Assembly (NCBI GenBank): GCA_045633845.1
Contig: JAZQZC010000019.1
Coordinates: forward strand, 1 to 44,527
Source: RGIG4708 sp045633845
Lineage (GTDB): Bacteria > Bacillota > Clostridia > UMGS1810
Length of the DNA: 44,527 nt
Direction of reading: 5' to 3'
Shown: positions 1 to 8,903 of the stretch, piece by piece
Position numbering within the stretch: the first letter of the stretch is position 1
Layout of the letters: each line of letters begins with the position of its first letter
Notes under the pieces: generated by a model
The model's input: the letters and a program-made list of their open reading frames with translations, nothing else
Databases searched by the model: none
What the model was told of the DNA's origin: nothing
Position numbers and translations under genes: made by a program

Positions 1-271
1 ATACGAAAGTATTCCCTTCGTAATTTACCTTGTTTCAGAAAAATTTTTCTATGTGAAACTGCTTTGCACCTGCCATCTTGAAATTTTTGTTAAGATTTCA
101 GAGCGACAGGTTGCAGGCGGGCTGACGCCCGTCAAAACCGATAATCTGAAAGATTTCAAAAATTTCAGATGTCAGGCATTGATGGTTCGAATCCTGCCAC
201 ACTACATCGAGTATTTCAATTATACACCTGCACCACACGCGCATTATGTCGCAAAATAATTGCGGGAAATT
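1..271. other. Intergenic region with two hairpins, no clear gene
   Basis: I see no convincing gene here. The short open frames on both strands lack a ribosome binding site and resemble no family I know. Two inverted repeats are visible: CGGGC-TGAC-GCCCG at 118-131 and ATCTGAAA...TTTCAGAT at 144-170. They could be part of a structured RNA or a degraded repeat. Bases 60-115 vaguely resemble the repeat at 30813 and 35043, but too weakly to call. Confidence 0.4.
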
Positions 272-298
272 AAAAAAGCGGCTGCTCGCCGCTTTTTT
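272..298 (-). terminator. Intrinsic terminator after the prsA-like gene
   Basis: A GC-rich stem (AAGCGGC / GCCGCTT) with a five-base loop is flanked by A and T runs. It lies just beyond the stop of the foldase gene and would end minus-strand transcription of the mfd operon. The symmetric flanks mean it could work in both directions. Confidence 0.8.
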
Positions 299-313
299 AT
301 ACAAATAAACTAC

Positions 314-1333
314 TTATCTGAATTTTTTTATAACTGATTTAAATACCTTAACAGATGATGCCTTTTCCCATTCCTCTGTCATTGCGTCCATACGTTCTGT
401 TTCGCAAGCTGCTTTTGCAGCTTCGCTGTACTGGGCTAATTTTTCGTCGTTAACTTCAAAAGGAATTCTTTTTATAATGTGATAACCATAAGAGGTTTCT
501 ACAATGTCACTCACCTGATTTTCGCTAAGTGCAAATGCAGCCTCTTCAAACTGAGGAACCATTACACCTTTTGTAAATTCGTAGCCGTCAGGGTATTCTG
601 CAAGGCCTGTATCTTCGCTGAGCTCATTCATAAGCCCCACAAAATCCTCTCCTGCTTTGATTTTTTCGAGAGTTTCTTCCGCTACATGTCTTTTGGACTC
701 CTTGGTAGGCTCATCATATATTTCGCCTGTTGCAGGATCTTGTGTCATAAACAAAATGTGCTGTGCTTTGATATAATTTTCGGTAATGTAATTTTTTACA
801 TCCTCATCGGTAACTGTAAGTGTGCCATCCTCTTTAAGCTTGTCGTAAAGCTTGCCTGCAACAATGTTCTTTTTATAAAGCTCTTTAAATGCCTCAGGTG
901 TGGTGCCAATCATTGCGAGCTGTGAATTGTATGCTGCTTCGCCGCCCATCTGCTCCTGCATACTTGCAATGTCACTGTCAAGGCTTGCCTGGTCCTCTTC
1001 GGTAAATTGTATACCCATCTCTAATGCCTTGTTGTACTGAACAAGAATGTATACAGCTTCATCTGCTGCATTTTCACATGCTATTTCGGCATTTGTTTTG
1101 CCGTCTGTTTTTGTCTGCCAGAATTCCGAAACGGCTGCTGCATCGGTTGTGTCAATGCCCGATTCCTGAAGAAGCTGCGACTGTGAGATATACACATAAT
1201 ATCCGAATTCGTCGGGAGTCATTTCGGTTTCGTTTACTCTTACGGCAGGGTTGGTATTTACAATACAGCCACTAAAAAGTGCGCTGAAAAGCACTACGCA
1301 TACTATTAAAGATAATAATTTTTTTATTTTCAT
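314..1333 (-). CDS. PrsA-like foldase lipoprotein, PpiC-type peptidyl-prolyl isomerase
   Basis: This 339-residue protein starts with a lipoprotein signal peptide: lysines, a hydrophobic stretch and a lipobox-like FSGC with the cysteine at residue 23. A SurA-like helical region follows at about 30-180. A parvulin (PpiC) domain follows at about 187-292, with the usual QHIL beginning and SYGYHIIKR end. The family is anchored outside the membrane and helps secreted proteins fold. AAAGGATG lies upstream of the ATG. It is the last gene of a minus-strand group behind pth and mfd, 26 bp after mfd. A second protein with the same core, but with different N-terminal domains, is encoded at 13093-14427. 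Confidence 0.88.
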   Translation of the reverse strand: MKIKKLLSLIVCVVLFSALFSGCIVNTNPAVRVNETEMTPDEFGYYVYISQSQLLQESGIDTTDAAAVSEFWQTKTDGKTNAEIACENAADEAVYILVQYNKALEMGIQFTEEDQASLDSDIASMQEQMGGEAAYNSQLAMIGTTPEAFKELYKKNIVAGKLYDKLKEDGTLTVTDEDVKNYITENYIKAQHILFMTQDPATGEIYDEPTKESKRHVAEETLEKIKAGEDFVGLMNELSEDTGLAEYPDGYEFTKGVMVPQFEEAAFALSENQVSDIVETSYGYHIIKRIPFEVNDEKLAQYSEAAKAACETERMDAMTEEWEKASSVKVFKSVIKKFR

Positions 1334-1359
1334 AGTAATTCATCCTTTCTGTACACTAA

Positions 1360-4300
1360 TTATAACTGCTCGTTTGTTTGTTGTGTTAAATTTATAAGTT
1401 TTTGTAATATAATTTTAATATTGTATAACAAATTATCTGCATATTTGTAACACAAATATGATTTTTCACCTGAAGAAAACATAATTTTGCCGTTAAAATC
1501 GTGAATAACAGTAACAATTGCCTCGGGAGAGATATTGTTGTTGCCTATTGTAAACATTACATCGCCATTGTCGCGGACAACAGACTCTATACCAAGAGCT
1601 TCACACATTGACTTGATGTACATACAATCGAGAAGATTTTCAACGCTTTTTGGCATATCGCCAAACCTGTCAATAAGCTCTGCCTGCATACTGTAATAAT
1701 CCTCCTCTGAGTAAATCCCCGATACACGCTTGTATGTGTCAAGGCGCTGCTCCTCGTTCTCTATATAGCTGTCGGGGATGTGAACATCCACTTTCAGCTC
1801 TATTTGAACATCCTTTTTGGAAGGAGCCGCTTCACCCCTCTGCCGCGCCACCGCCTCTCCAAGAAGCGAGCAGTACATATCGTAGCCCACAAGGTTCATA
1901 TTGCCATGCTGCTCTTTGCCCAGCAAATTGCCTGCACCGCGTATTTCAAGGTCACGCATTGCAATTTTAAAGCCTGAGCCAAACTCGGTAAATTCACGTA
2001 TTGCCGAAAGCCTTTTGCGGGCAGTTTCGTCAAGGACCTTGTTGCCCTGATACATTAAATATGCATAAGCAAGAGTTCCGCTCCTGCCCACTCGGCCTCT
2101 CAGCTGATAAAGCTGCGAAAGCCCAAGCATATCTGCATTGTCAATAATCATTGTGTTTACATTGGGGATGTCGATGCCTGTTTCTATAATGGTGGTGCAC
2201 ACAAGCACATCTATGTCGCCGTTCATCATATCGAGCATTTTGCTCTCAAGCTCACGCTCTGTCATCTGACCGTGGGCAACCTCTATTACCGCATCGGGCA
2301 GCATACGGCGCAGGTTTGCCGCCTTTACCTCAATGTTGTCTACGCGGTTTGACAAATAATACACCTGACCACCTCTTGCAAGCTCACGCTCAATGGCATT
2401 TTTGATTACATCGCCGTTGTATTCCATTACAAAGGTCTGCACAGGGTACCTGTTTTGAGGCGGGCTTGTAATAACGCTGAGGTCGCGTATCCCCACCATT
2501 GCCATATTGAGTGTACGGGGAATAGGAGTTGCAGTAAGGGTCAGCACATCCACATTGTTTTTGAGCTCCTTGAGCTTTTCCTTGTGGCCAACGCCAAAGC
2601 GCTGTTCTTCATCTATAATAAGAAGCCCCAGGTTTTTGAATTCAACATCCTTTGACAAAAGCCTGTGAGTACCGATTACAACATCCACACTGCCGTGCTT
2701 AAGCTTTTCGAGAGTTTGTTTTTGCTGCTTTGGAGAGCGAAAGCGGCACATAAGCTCAACGTTTATTCCGTAGCTCTCCATACGTGAGCGGAAGGAGTTG
2801 TAGTGCTGCTGCGCAAGTAGCGTGGTAGGCACAAGATATGCAACCTGCAAGCCGCCCATAATGCACTTGAACGCAGCGCGCATTGCCACCTCTGTTTTGC
2901 CGTATCCAACATCGCCGCATAAAAGGCGGTCCATACATTTGCCCTTTTCCATATCGGCTTTTATTTCTTCAACACATTTAAGCTGGTCGGGAGTTTCCTC
3001 AAATGGAAAATCGTCCTCAAAGTCCTTTTGCCACACAGTATCGGGCTCAAAAACGTGACCCTGTATGCTCTCGCGGGCGGCATAAAGTTGTATGAGCTGA
3101 CCTGCCATTTCCTCTACACTTTGCTTTACTTTTTTTACGGTGTTTTTCCATTTTGAGCCGTTGAGACTGTTGAGGCTGACTGCCGAATTTTCGCTTGCGC
3201 CCACATATTTGTGTATGCTTTCAAGCTGATTTGTTGGGATGTATAGCACATCTGTGCCCTTGTACTGAATTTTTAAAAAGTCCTTTATGATATTGCCCAC
3301 ATTGTGCTGAGCAAGACCAACATACTTGCCTATGCCGTGGACATTGTGCACAACAAAATCACCCACCGACAGCTCGTCAAAGCTGCGTATTTTGTCTTTT
3401 GCACTTGCAGCAGACGAAATGGATTTTCGTTTTTTGCGGGCTTGAAAAATATCGCCCTCGCAAATTACCGCAGTGCGAACAGACGGATATTCAAAGCCAT
3501 GGCTCAAATCACCCTCGCATATTGCAACTGTTCCGTAAGGGAGCAGTGCACTGTTATTTTGCAAAATTGTTGCCTCAATATCTGCATCATCAAGCATTGT
3601 GTGCATTGAAGCAACTGTCTTTTTTTGTGACACAACAATAATAACCCTGTAGTTGTTTGACTTCCAGAATTTAATATCCTCTATTAAAAAATCTGTATTG
3701 CCGCTGTAATTCTGTGCCTGCTTGGCAGTAAAGTTTACTATCTCCTTAGGCAAAATTTGAGGAGTTGTGTACGAGAGGGTGCTTATGCTTACAAGAGCGC
3801 CTCCCGAAAGACGCGACGTAACCTCTGCATAGCTTAAAAAATACTGCTTTTTTGTTTTTGGAAAAATGCCCTTTTCAAGCATTGAGGTTATAATTGCGCC
3901 TGTATCGGTGCAAAAACCGTCGGCACTGTCACTGAGAGCGGTTGGTTCGTCGTATATTACAATCCAGTTATCATCTATATAATGTGAAAGAGTGGTAATT
4001 TCATCATACACAAAGGGCATATATTTGTCTGATGACGGAATGTAATGCTGCGCCTTAAGCTTTGTAATATCGCTGTTTAAATTTTCGTTTTTCTGACGGG
4101 AGATTTTTTCGGTTAATTCATCAAGCTCCCTGTCGTTATATATAAGCTCCCTTACAGGAGTAATTACACATTCGGTTATATTTTTGAGTGAAAGCTGACT
4201 GTCTTTGTCAAATTCGCGGATAGAGTCTACCTCATCATCAAAAAGCTCTATTCGTATGGGGTATTTGTACAAAGGGCAAAACACATCTATAATAGAGCCT

Positions 4301-4818
4301 CTGCGGCTGTACTGCCCTGCACCCTCAACAAGTGAGGTACGTCTGTACCCTGCAGTGTTTAAATTTTTGCACAGCTCATCTGCGTCGATTAAACTTGCGC
4401 AGCTTATGTGAGTTGTGTATTTGTCCAAAACATTTTTGGGTATGGTGTATTGCACCATTGCTTTCATTGTGGTTACAACTGCATTTGCATTTTGCATATT
4501 TGCAAGGGTCTTTATGCGGGCATATTCGCCGCCGTGATTTGCGGCATCCACATCATAAAACACATATTCACGTGCAGGATACCCAAAAACTCCATTACAA
4601 AAAAGGAACGATAAATCATCCTTTATCCTTCCTGATTGTGTTTCATCCTGTGCAACAACAAGGCATTTTTTGCCTGTTGCTTTGCCAAGAGAATATATTA
4701 AGTGACTTTTTTGACTGCCCGACAAGCCGTAAACGTGAACAGGGCCGCTACCCCTACCTACACACTCACACAGAGCGCGGTATGACGGCATATCGTCTAA
4801 AATGTGCGAAAAAAACAT
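1360..4818 (-). CDS. mfd: Transcription-repair coupling factor Mfd
   Basis: Mfd displaces RNA polymerase stalled at DNA lesions and recruits the UvrABC excision system. The length of 1152 residues is normal. The UvrB-homology region occupies roughly residues 1-350. The RNA-polymerase-interaction domain is at about 480-545 (FDELSVGDFVVH...GIGKYVG). The superfamily-2 translocase motor follows: Walker A GDVGYGKT at 635-642, the DEEQ box at 736-739, TATPIPRT at 762-769, then a QLRGRVGR motif and the C-terminal TRCF domain. The start has GGAAAG upstream. The gene begins 4 bp after pth ends, so they are probably cotranscribed. The pth-mfd order is also known from Bacillus subtilis. Confidence 0.97.
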   Translation of the reverse strand: MFFSHILDDMPSYRALCECVGRGSGPVHVYGLSGSQKSHLIYSLGKATGKKCLVVAQDETQSGRIKDDLSFLFCNGVFGYPAREYVFYDVDAANHGGEYARIKTLANMQNANAVVTTMKAMVQYTIPKNVLDKYTTHISCASLIDADELCKNLNTAGYRRTSLVEGAGQYSRRGSIIDVFCPLYKYPIRIELFDDEVDSIREFDKDSQLSLKNITECVITPVRELIYNDRELDELTEKISRQKNENLNSDITKLKAQHYIPSSDKYMPFVYDEITTLSHYIDDNWIVIYDEPTALSDSADGFCTDTGAIITSMLEKGIFPKTKKQYFLSYAEVTSRLSGGALVSISTLSYTTPQILPKEIVNFTAKQAQNYSGNTDFLIEDIKFWKSNNYRVIIVVSQKKTVASMHTMLDDADIEATILQNNSALLPYGTVAICEGDLSHGFEYPSVRTAVICEGDIFQARKKRKSISSAASAKDKIRSFDELSVGDFVVHNVHGIGKYVGLAQHNVGNIIKDFLKIQYKGTDVLYIPTNQLESIHKYVGASENSAVSLNSLNGSKWKNTVKKVKQSVEEMAGQLIQLYAARESIQGHVFEPDTVWQKDFEDDFPFEETPDQLKCVEEIKADMEKGKCMDRLLCGDVGYGKTEVAMRAAFKCIMGGLQVAYLVPTTLLAQQHYNSFRSRMESYGINVELMCRFRSPKQQKQTLEKLKHGSVDVVIGTHRLLSKDVEFKNLGLLIIDEEQRFGVGHKEKLKELKNNVDVLTLTATPIPRTLNMAMVGIRDLSVITSPPQNRYPVQTFVMEYNGDVIKNAIERELARGGQVYYLSNRVDNIEVKAANLRRMLPDAVIEVAHGQMTERELESKMLDMMNGDIDVLVCTTIIETGIDIPNVNTMIIDNADMLGLSQLYQLRGRVGRSGTLAYAYLMYQGNKVLDETARKRLSAIREFTEFGSGFKIAMRDLEIRGAGNLLGKEQHGNMNLVGYDMYCSLLGEAVARQRGEAAPSKKDVQIELKVDVHIPDSYIENEEQRLDTYKRVSGIYSEEDYYSMQAELIDRFGDMPKSVENLLDCMYIKSMCEALGIESVVRDNGDVMFTIGNNNISPEAIVTVIHDFNGKIMFSSGEKSYLCYKYADNLLYNIKIILQKLINLTQQTNEQL

Positions 4819-4822
4819 AATA

Positions 4823-5392
4823 TCACTTTCCGTTAAATCTATTCATTGCCATATCGCAATTGCCGTTTTGAATTATAAGGCGTATTGCCCCACATACATT
4901 TTGCGCCGATTTGTCAAGAACTGCAATTTCGTCCTTTGAAAATCTGCCCAGAACGTGTGCTGCCAAATCTGCATCGGGGTGAGGCTTTGCCCCTACACCA
5001 ATGCGTATGCGTGGGAATTGGTCACTGCTTAAATGATAAATAATTGACTTAAGCCCGTTGTGACCGCCGTCACTACCCTTTGGACGTATGCGCAAAACAC
5101 CTGTGTCAAAGTTGATATCGTCCACAAGAACAATTATATTTTGAGGTGGAATTTTGTAAAATGAAGCAATGTCGCGTACAGCCTCGCCGCTATTATTCAT
5201 ATATGTCTGAGGCTTGGCAAGTATTACTTTTTCACCGCATATGGTTCCGTCGCCGTAAACCGACTTGAATTTGGTTTTATTAAGCTGTATTTTTTCGCTT
5301 GATGCAAAAACGTCAAGCATATCAAAGCCGACATTGTGCCTTGTGAGATCATATTTTTTTTCGGGATTACCCAAGCCTACAATAAGATACAT
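4823..5392 (-). CDS. pth: Peptidyl-tRNA hydrolase
   Basis: The enzyme cleaves peptidyl-tRNAs released prematurely from ribosomes (spoVC in Bacillus). The N-terminus has the GLGNPEKKYDLTRHNVGF signature that carries the catalytic histidine, and KPQTYMNNSGE carries the substrate-binding asparagine. The C-terminal half contains the expected DGGHNGLKSI and RIGVG segments. I start at the ATG at 5392 (MYLIVGLGNPE): GGAAAGG lies at the right distance and the family begins here. The longer frame back to 5413 runs into repeat DNA. The product has 189 residues. Confidence 0.95.
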   Translation of the reverse strand: MYLIVGLGNPEKKYDLTRHNVGFDMLDVFASSEKIQLNKTKFKSVYGDGTICGEKVILAKPQTYMNNSGEAVRDIASFYKIPPQNIIVLVDDINFDTGVLRIRPKGSDGGHNGLKSIIYHLSSDQFPRIRIGVGAKPHPDADLAAHVLGRFSKDEIAVLDKSAQNVCGAIRLIIQNGNCDMAMNRFNGK

Positions 5393-5410
5393 ATAACTAC
5401 CTTTCCAAGA

Positions 5411-5456
5411 CAAAAGGGGATGTCCCCGTTGTCATGCGAACTTCCCCCACTGTCAC
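5411..5456. repeat. Short copy of the GTGACAG...CTGTCAC repeat family
   Basis: The stretch contains GGGGATGTCCCCGTTGTCAT and GAACTTCCCCCACTGTCAC. The same words recur at 8739-8903, 15466-15650 and 20200-20497. It lies immediately upstream of the pth start, where it could affect the leader of the pth-mfd messenger. Confidence 0.7.
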
Positions 5457-5478
5457 AACTGTTTCAAGACCTTATGTA

Positions 5479-5754
5479 TAGCCATTGGAGTGTTATCCGA
5501 ACCCGCCTGAAAGTCAGTATTTTCGGTGCTTTTTGGATTGCCGTCCTTGAAAGGCACGAGCATTCCTTCGTCCTCCGCACCAAAAACCCCTCAAAAATTC
5601 AAGCCTTTCAGGTAAGAGAATTTAAATATAATAAAAATTGTTGTAAACAAGGCAAAAGCGCAGCGAATACTTGATGTATTTGCGAGCATTTTAACACAGT
5701 TTACAGGAATTTTTATATATTTAAATCGGAGTTCGGATAATACCCCAATGGCTA
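5479..5754. mobile_element. MITE-like element with TAGCCATTGG ends, containing a nested inverted repeat
   Basis: The 276-bp segment begins TAGCCATTGGAGTGTTATCC and ends with the near-exact reverse complement. The right end abuts the TGA stop codon of prs. Inside are a CCTGAAAG / CCTTTCAGG pair (about 5508-5614) and a second inverted repeat of about 28 bp, ATTTAAATATAATAAAAATT near 5620 against its complement ending near 5727. That inner pair looks like another element nested within. No coding capacity is apparent. It separates prs from pth, genes that are close neighbours in related genomes. Confidence 0.7.
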
Positions 5755-6711
5755 TCAGTTAAACAACGGGCTTACAGCCACATTTTCGTAAATTCGGTCA
5801 ATTGCTTCGGCAAAAATAGGAGCAACTGATAAAACCTTGATTTTGTCTATCTGTTTTTCGGGAGTAAGCGGAACTGTGTCAAGAACAAGAAGCTCCTCAA
5901 TAACAGAATTCTGAATTCGCTCAATTGCAGGACCCGACAGTACTGCATGTGAACAGCAGGCATAAACGCTTTTTGCACCGCGGTCTTTGAGTGCCTGAGC
6001 ACCGTTAACAATTGTGCCTGCAGTATCTATCATATCGTCAACGAGAATAACATTTTTTCCTTTGATGTCACCGATGATGTTCATAACCTCGGATACATTT
6101 GCCTTTGGACGTCTTTTGTCAATAATTGCAAGAGGCACATCTATTTTGCTTGCAAACTTGCGTGCTCTTGTAACAGAACCGAGGTCAGGAGATACAACAA
6201 CTGTTTCATCCTCTTTGCCTGCAAACTTTTCTTTATAATAATTTGCAAGAATAGGAGCACCGAGAAGGTGGTCAACAGGAATATCAAAAAAACCCTGAAT
6301 TTGTGCTGCATGAAGGTCCATTGTAAGAACTCTGTCGGCACCTGCTTTTGTGATAATGTTTGCGCAAAGCTTTGCCGAAATCGGATCTCTTGCTTTTGCC
6401 TTACGCTCCTGTCTTGCATAGCCAAAGTAAGGAATAACCGCTGTTATTCTGCCTGCAGAAGCTCTCTTTAATGCATCGATAATTATAAGCAGCTCCATAA
6501 GGTTGTCGTTTACAGGTGAGCAGGTTGACTGAACAACAAACACATCTGCACCTCTGACAGATTCGTTGATGTTAACAAAAATTTCACCATCCGAAAATTT
6601 GCCCACTTCGGCATCGCAAAGCCTTGTGCCAAGCTTTTCTGCAATTGCGGCAGCAAATGCAGGATTTGAATTTGCAGTAAAAATTTTAATGTTATTACCG
6701 TGTGTTATCAT
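5755..6711 (-). CDS. prs: Ribose-phosphate pyrophosphokinase (PRPP synthetase)
   Basis: Prs makes phosphoribosyl pyrophosphate from ribose 5-phosphate and ATP for nucleotide, histidine and tryptophan synthesis. The 318-residue protein has the class I layout: a FSDGEIFVNI segment near 40-49, YFGYARQERK near 95-104, the flexible-loop KRRPKAN at about 199-205, and the PRPP-binding loop VILVDDMIDTAGT at 221-233. GGAGG precedes the ATG. The acetyltransferase gene lies 19 bp upstream, matching the glmU-prs pair of Bacillus. Its stop codon is directly followed by the end of the MITE-like element at 5479-5754. Confidence 0.97.
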   Translation of the reverse strand: MITHGNNIKIFTANSNPAFAAAIAEKLGTRLCDAEVGKFSDGEIFVNINESVRGADVFVVQSTCSPVNDNLMELLIIIDALKRASAGRITAVIPYFGYARQERKAKARDPISAKLCANIITKAGADRVLTMDLHAAQIQGFFDIPVDHLLGAPILANYYKEKFAGKEDETVVVSPDLGSVTRARKFASKIDVPLAIIDKRRPKANVSEVMNIIGDIKGKNVILVDDMIDTAGTIVNGAQALKDRGAKSVYACCSHAVLSGPAIERIQNSVIEELLVLDTVPLTPEKQIDKIKVLSVAPIFAEAIDRIYENVAVSPLFN

Positions 6712-6730
6712 TTGAAAAATCCTCCCGGGT

Positions 6731-7408
6731 TTATTTATACCATCCGCTTTTTACAACCTGACGTGCTCTTGCTATTGCAAGTGCGTCAGATTCCACATCA
6801 TCTGTAATGGTTGAGCCTGCAGCAATAAATGCATGGTCGTTTATTTTTACAGGTGCAACAAGGTTTGCATTACACCCGATAAATACATTGTCGCCTATAA
6901 TAGTGCGGTGCTTGTGCTCACCGTCGTAGTTGACGGTTACAGTTCCGCAGCCAAAGTTGACATTGCTGCCAACATCACTGTCACCCACATATGTGAGATG
7001 TGATATTTTGGTGCCGTCGGCAATTTTTGAGTTTTTGACCTCAACAAAATCACCAACCTTAATTTTGTTGCCGATTTCACAGTTTGGTCTGATATATGCA
7101 AAAGGCCCTATACTTGTGTTGCTGCCCACCTTGCTTTTTGTAAGCACAGAGCTCAGAACTGTGGTTTCATTTCCGATTGTGCAATCTTCAATTATACTAT
7201 TGGGGCCGATTTGGCATCCTTCTCCGATTTGTGTGTCACCCTTTAAGTGACAGTTGGGCTGCACAACGGTGTTTTTGCCAATTTTAACACCAGCCTCAAT
7301 ATAAGTATTGTCAGGGTCGATAATTACAACCCCCGATTGCATAAGAGCTATGTTTATGTTTAATCTCTCTTGTTTTGCTTGTTTTGCCAAAGCATAAAGA
7401 TCAGCCAA
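6731..7408 (-). CDS. GlmU-type left-handed beta-helix acetyltransferase domain, without uridylyltransferase
   Basis: The protein matches the C-terminal half of bifunctional GlmU. It has a short linker helix, then LMQSGVVIIDPDNTYI and many hexapeptide repeats, then the active-site region RPNCEIG...HLTYVGDSDVGSNVNFG and an AAGSTIT-type end. That half acetylates glucosamine 1-phosphate for UDP-GlcNAc synthesis. Full GlmU has about 450 residues; this has about 225 and no N-terminal nucleotidyltransferase. The sequence upstream shows no remnant of it. I prefer the TTG at 7408, nine bases after GGAG. The frame runs to TTG at 7417, but that codon touches the GGAG. The position beside prs is the normal glmU place, so the uridylyltransferase step must be encoded elsewhere or done by a separate protein. 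Confidence 0.8.
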   Translation of the reverse strand: MADLYALAKQAKQERLNINIALMQSGVVIIDPDNTYIEAGVKIGKNTVVQPNCHLKGDTQIGEGCQIGPNSIIEDCTIGNETTVLSSVLTKSKVGSNTSIGPFAYIRPNCEIGNKIKVGDFVEVKNSKIADGTKISHLTYVGDSDVGSNVNFGCGTVTVNYDGEHKHRTIIGDNVFIGCNANLVAPVKINDHAFIAAGSTITDDVESDALAIARARQVVKSGWYK

Positions 7409-7578
7409 AATGAGCAACTCCTTCTACTTTATTTTATAAATACATACACAACTATATTTTATTATTTTTACCGATATATTTCAAGTATATTTTGAAAAAA
7501 AATCCTATTTTTATACATAACCATCAAAAAAGCAACGTTTTTTTAAATTTTATATGCATATTTACAAAACAACATAAA

Positions 7579-7607
7579 GTATAAAAACAAATTATCGCGG
7601 CAATAAT
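7579..7607 (+). promoter_or_regulatory. Sigma-F-like promoter of sigG
   Basis: GTATA (7579-7583), 15 bases, then GGCAATAAT (7599-7607) fits the forespore sigma-F pattern GYWTA-N15-GGNNANAAT. In Bacillus sigG is transcribed by sigma-F, so position and sequence agree. This is a pattern match only. Confidence 0.6.
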
Positions 7608-7630
7608 TTAGTGTAAAGGAGTGAGCGTCT

Positions 7631-8401
7631 TTGATTAACAAGGTGGAAATTTGCGGAGTAAACACATCAAAGCTGCCTGTGCTGAGCGACGAGCAAAAGC
7701 AAAAGCTTTTTGAGCGCATAAAGCAGGGTGATATGACAGCGAGAGAGGAATTTGTGCAAGGAAACTTAAGGCTTGTATTGTCGGTAATTCAGCGGTTTGG
7801 CAACCGCAACGAAAACCCCGACGATTTGTTTCAGGTGGGAACAATAGGCCTTATAAAATCCATTGATAATTTTGATACAAGTCAGAATGTAAAATTTTCC
7901 ACATACGCAGTGCCTATGATTATAGGTGAAATACGCAGATACTTAAGAGATAACAACTCAATAAGGGTAAGCAGGTCACTTCGTGACATTGCGTACAAGG
8001 CACTTATTGCAAAAGAAAAAATCACCAAAGAAAAAGGACGCGAAGCAACAATTGACGAAATTGCCAAAGAAATAGAAGTAAAAAAAGAGGATATAGTATT
8101 TGCTCTTGATGCCATTGCAGACCCCGTTTCGCTTTATGAGCCTGTTTACAACGACGGAACAGATGCAATTTTTGTTATGGACCAGCTGAGCGACGACAAA
8201 AGCAACGACGAGGACTGGGTGGAGCACATTGCCATACGTGATGCAATAAAAAAGCTTGCCGACAGGGAACGGCATATTTTAAACTTAAGATTTTTTAAAG
8301 GCAAAACACAAATGGAGGTATCAAAGGAGCTTGGCATAAGTCAGGCTCAGGTATCGCGGCTCGAAAAAAGCGCCCTTGCACATATGAAAAAGCATTTGTA
8401 A
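7631..8401 (+). CDS. sigG: RNA polymerase forespore sigma factor SigG
   Basis: The 256-residue protein begins with the family hallmark NKVEICGVNTSKLPVL. Region 2 follows (GNLRLVLSVIQRF...DDLFQVGTIGLIKSIDNFD), with FSTYAVPMIIGEIRRYLRDN for -10 recognition. Region 3 is RVSRSLRDIAYKAL. The region 4 helix-turn-helix at the end (KTQMEVSKELGISQAQVSRL) reads the -35. SigG directs late forespore genes, including spore-coat-protecting SASPs and germinant receptors. The start is TTG, with AAAGGAG ten bases upstream. In Bacillus it lies beside spoIIGA-sigE; here those genes are absent and it stands alone. Resemblance to Bacillus SigG is high along the whole length. Confidence 0.96.
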   Translation: MINKVEICGVNTSKLPVLSDEQKQKLFERIKQGDMTAREEFVQGNLRLVLSVIQRFGNRNENPDDLFQVGTIGLIKSIDNFDTSQNVKFSTYAVPMIIGEIRRYLRDNNSIRVSRSLRDIAYKALIAKEKITKEKGREATIDEIAKEIEVKKEDIVFALDAIADPVSLYEPVYNDGTDAIFVMDQLSDDKSNDEDWVEHIAIRDAIKKLADRERHILNLRFFKGKTQMEVSKELGISQAQVSRLEKSALAHMKKHL

Positions 8402-8409
8402 TATTCCCA

Positions 8410-8645
8410 CAAAATCGGTGCAAACGTCGTCTGCGGATGATAAGTGGTTTAACAATTTGTAATTTTTGAGCCATATTTTTTTGCGGCACGCGCAAAATCG
8501 CTCAAATTTTTTCGCTCGTTGCGCTAAAATTTCAAAATGGTATGGAACTTATTTTGTTTTTGAAATTTTACCGCAAAAAAAGATGTCACAAAAAACAACT
8601 TGTAAAAACCATATCATAGGCAGACTCTGTTTTGCACCGATTTTG
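8410..8645. mobile_element. MITE-like element with about 55-bp imperfect inverted ends
   Basis: The left end begins CAAAATCGGTGCAAAC and continues GTCGTCTGCGGATGATAA. The right end, read on the minus strand, begins CAAAATCGGTGCAAAAC and continues with a related sequence. There is no open frame of note. A second copy of the left end lies at 44314. The element starts 8 bp after the sigG stop and probably acts as a large hairpin in the sigG transcript. Confidence 0.75.
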
Positions 8646-8738
8646 CTAAAGAGTGCGTGCTTTATAGAAATGCTGCAATCCGCAAACTGCCTTGATAAAG
8701 GATTTACAAACTGTTTTTTTCAGGTGGCGTTTTGGCAG

Positions 8739-8903
8739 GTGACAGTGGGGGATGTTCGCATGACAACGGGGACATTCCTTGTCAAAGGTGTGTCCTCGTT
8801 GCCCAAGCGAACAAAAAGCAGTGACAGATGGGGGACGCACCTTTTGCAAAGGAACTTCCCCCACTGTCACCCCGTTGTCATATGAACTTCCCCCACTGTC
8901 ACT
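8739..8903. repeat. Cluster of GTGACAG...CTGTCAC palindromic repeats
   Basis: Several imperfect palindromes stand in a row, each built from GTGACAG(T/A)GGGGG, a CACCTTTTGCAAAGG-like core, and CCCCCACTGTCAC. They fill the gap between the converging ends of sigG and the PHP-domain gene. Their form resembles REP-like repeats. No RAYT transposase gene is present in this window. Confidence 0.75.

Noticed and set aside
180..206. GGTTCGAATCC at 184-194 looks like a tRNA T arm
   Set aside because: The flanking bases do not form a five-pair T stem, and no acceptor or anticodon stem can be built around it.
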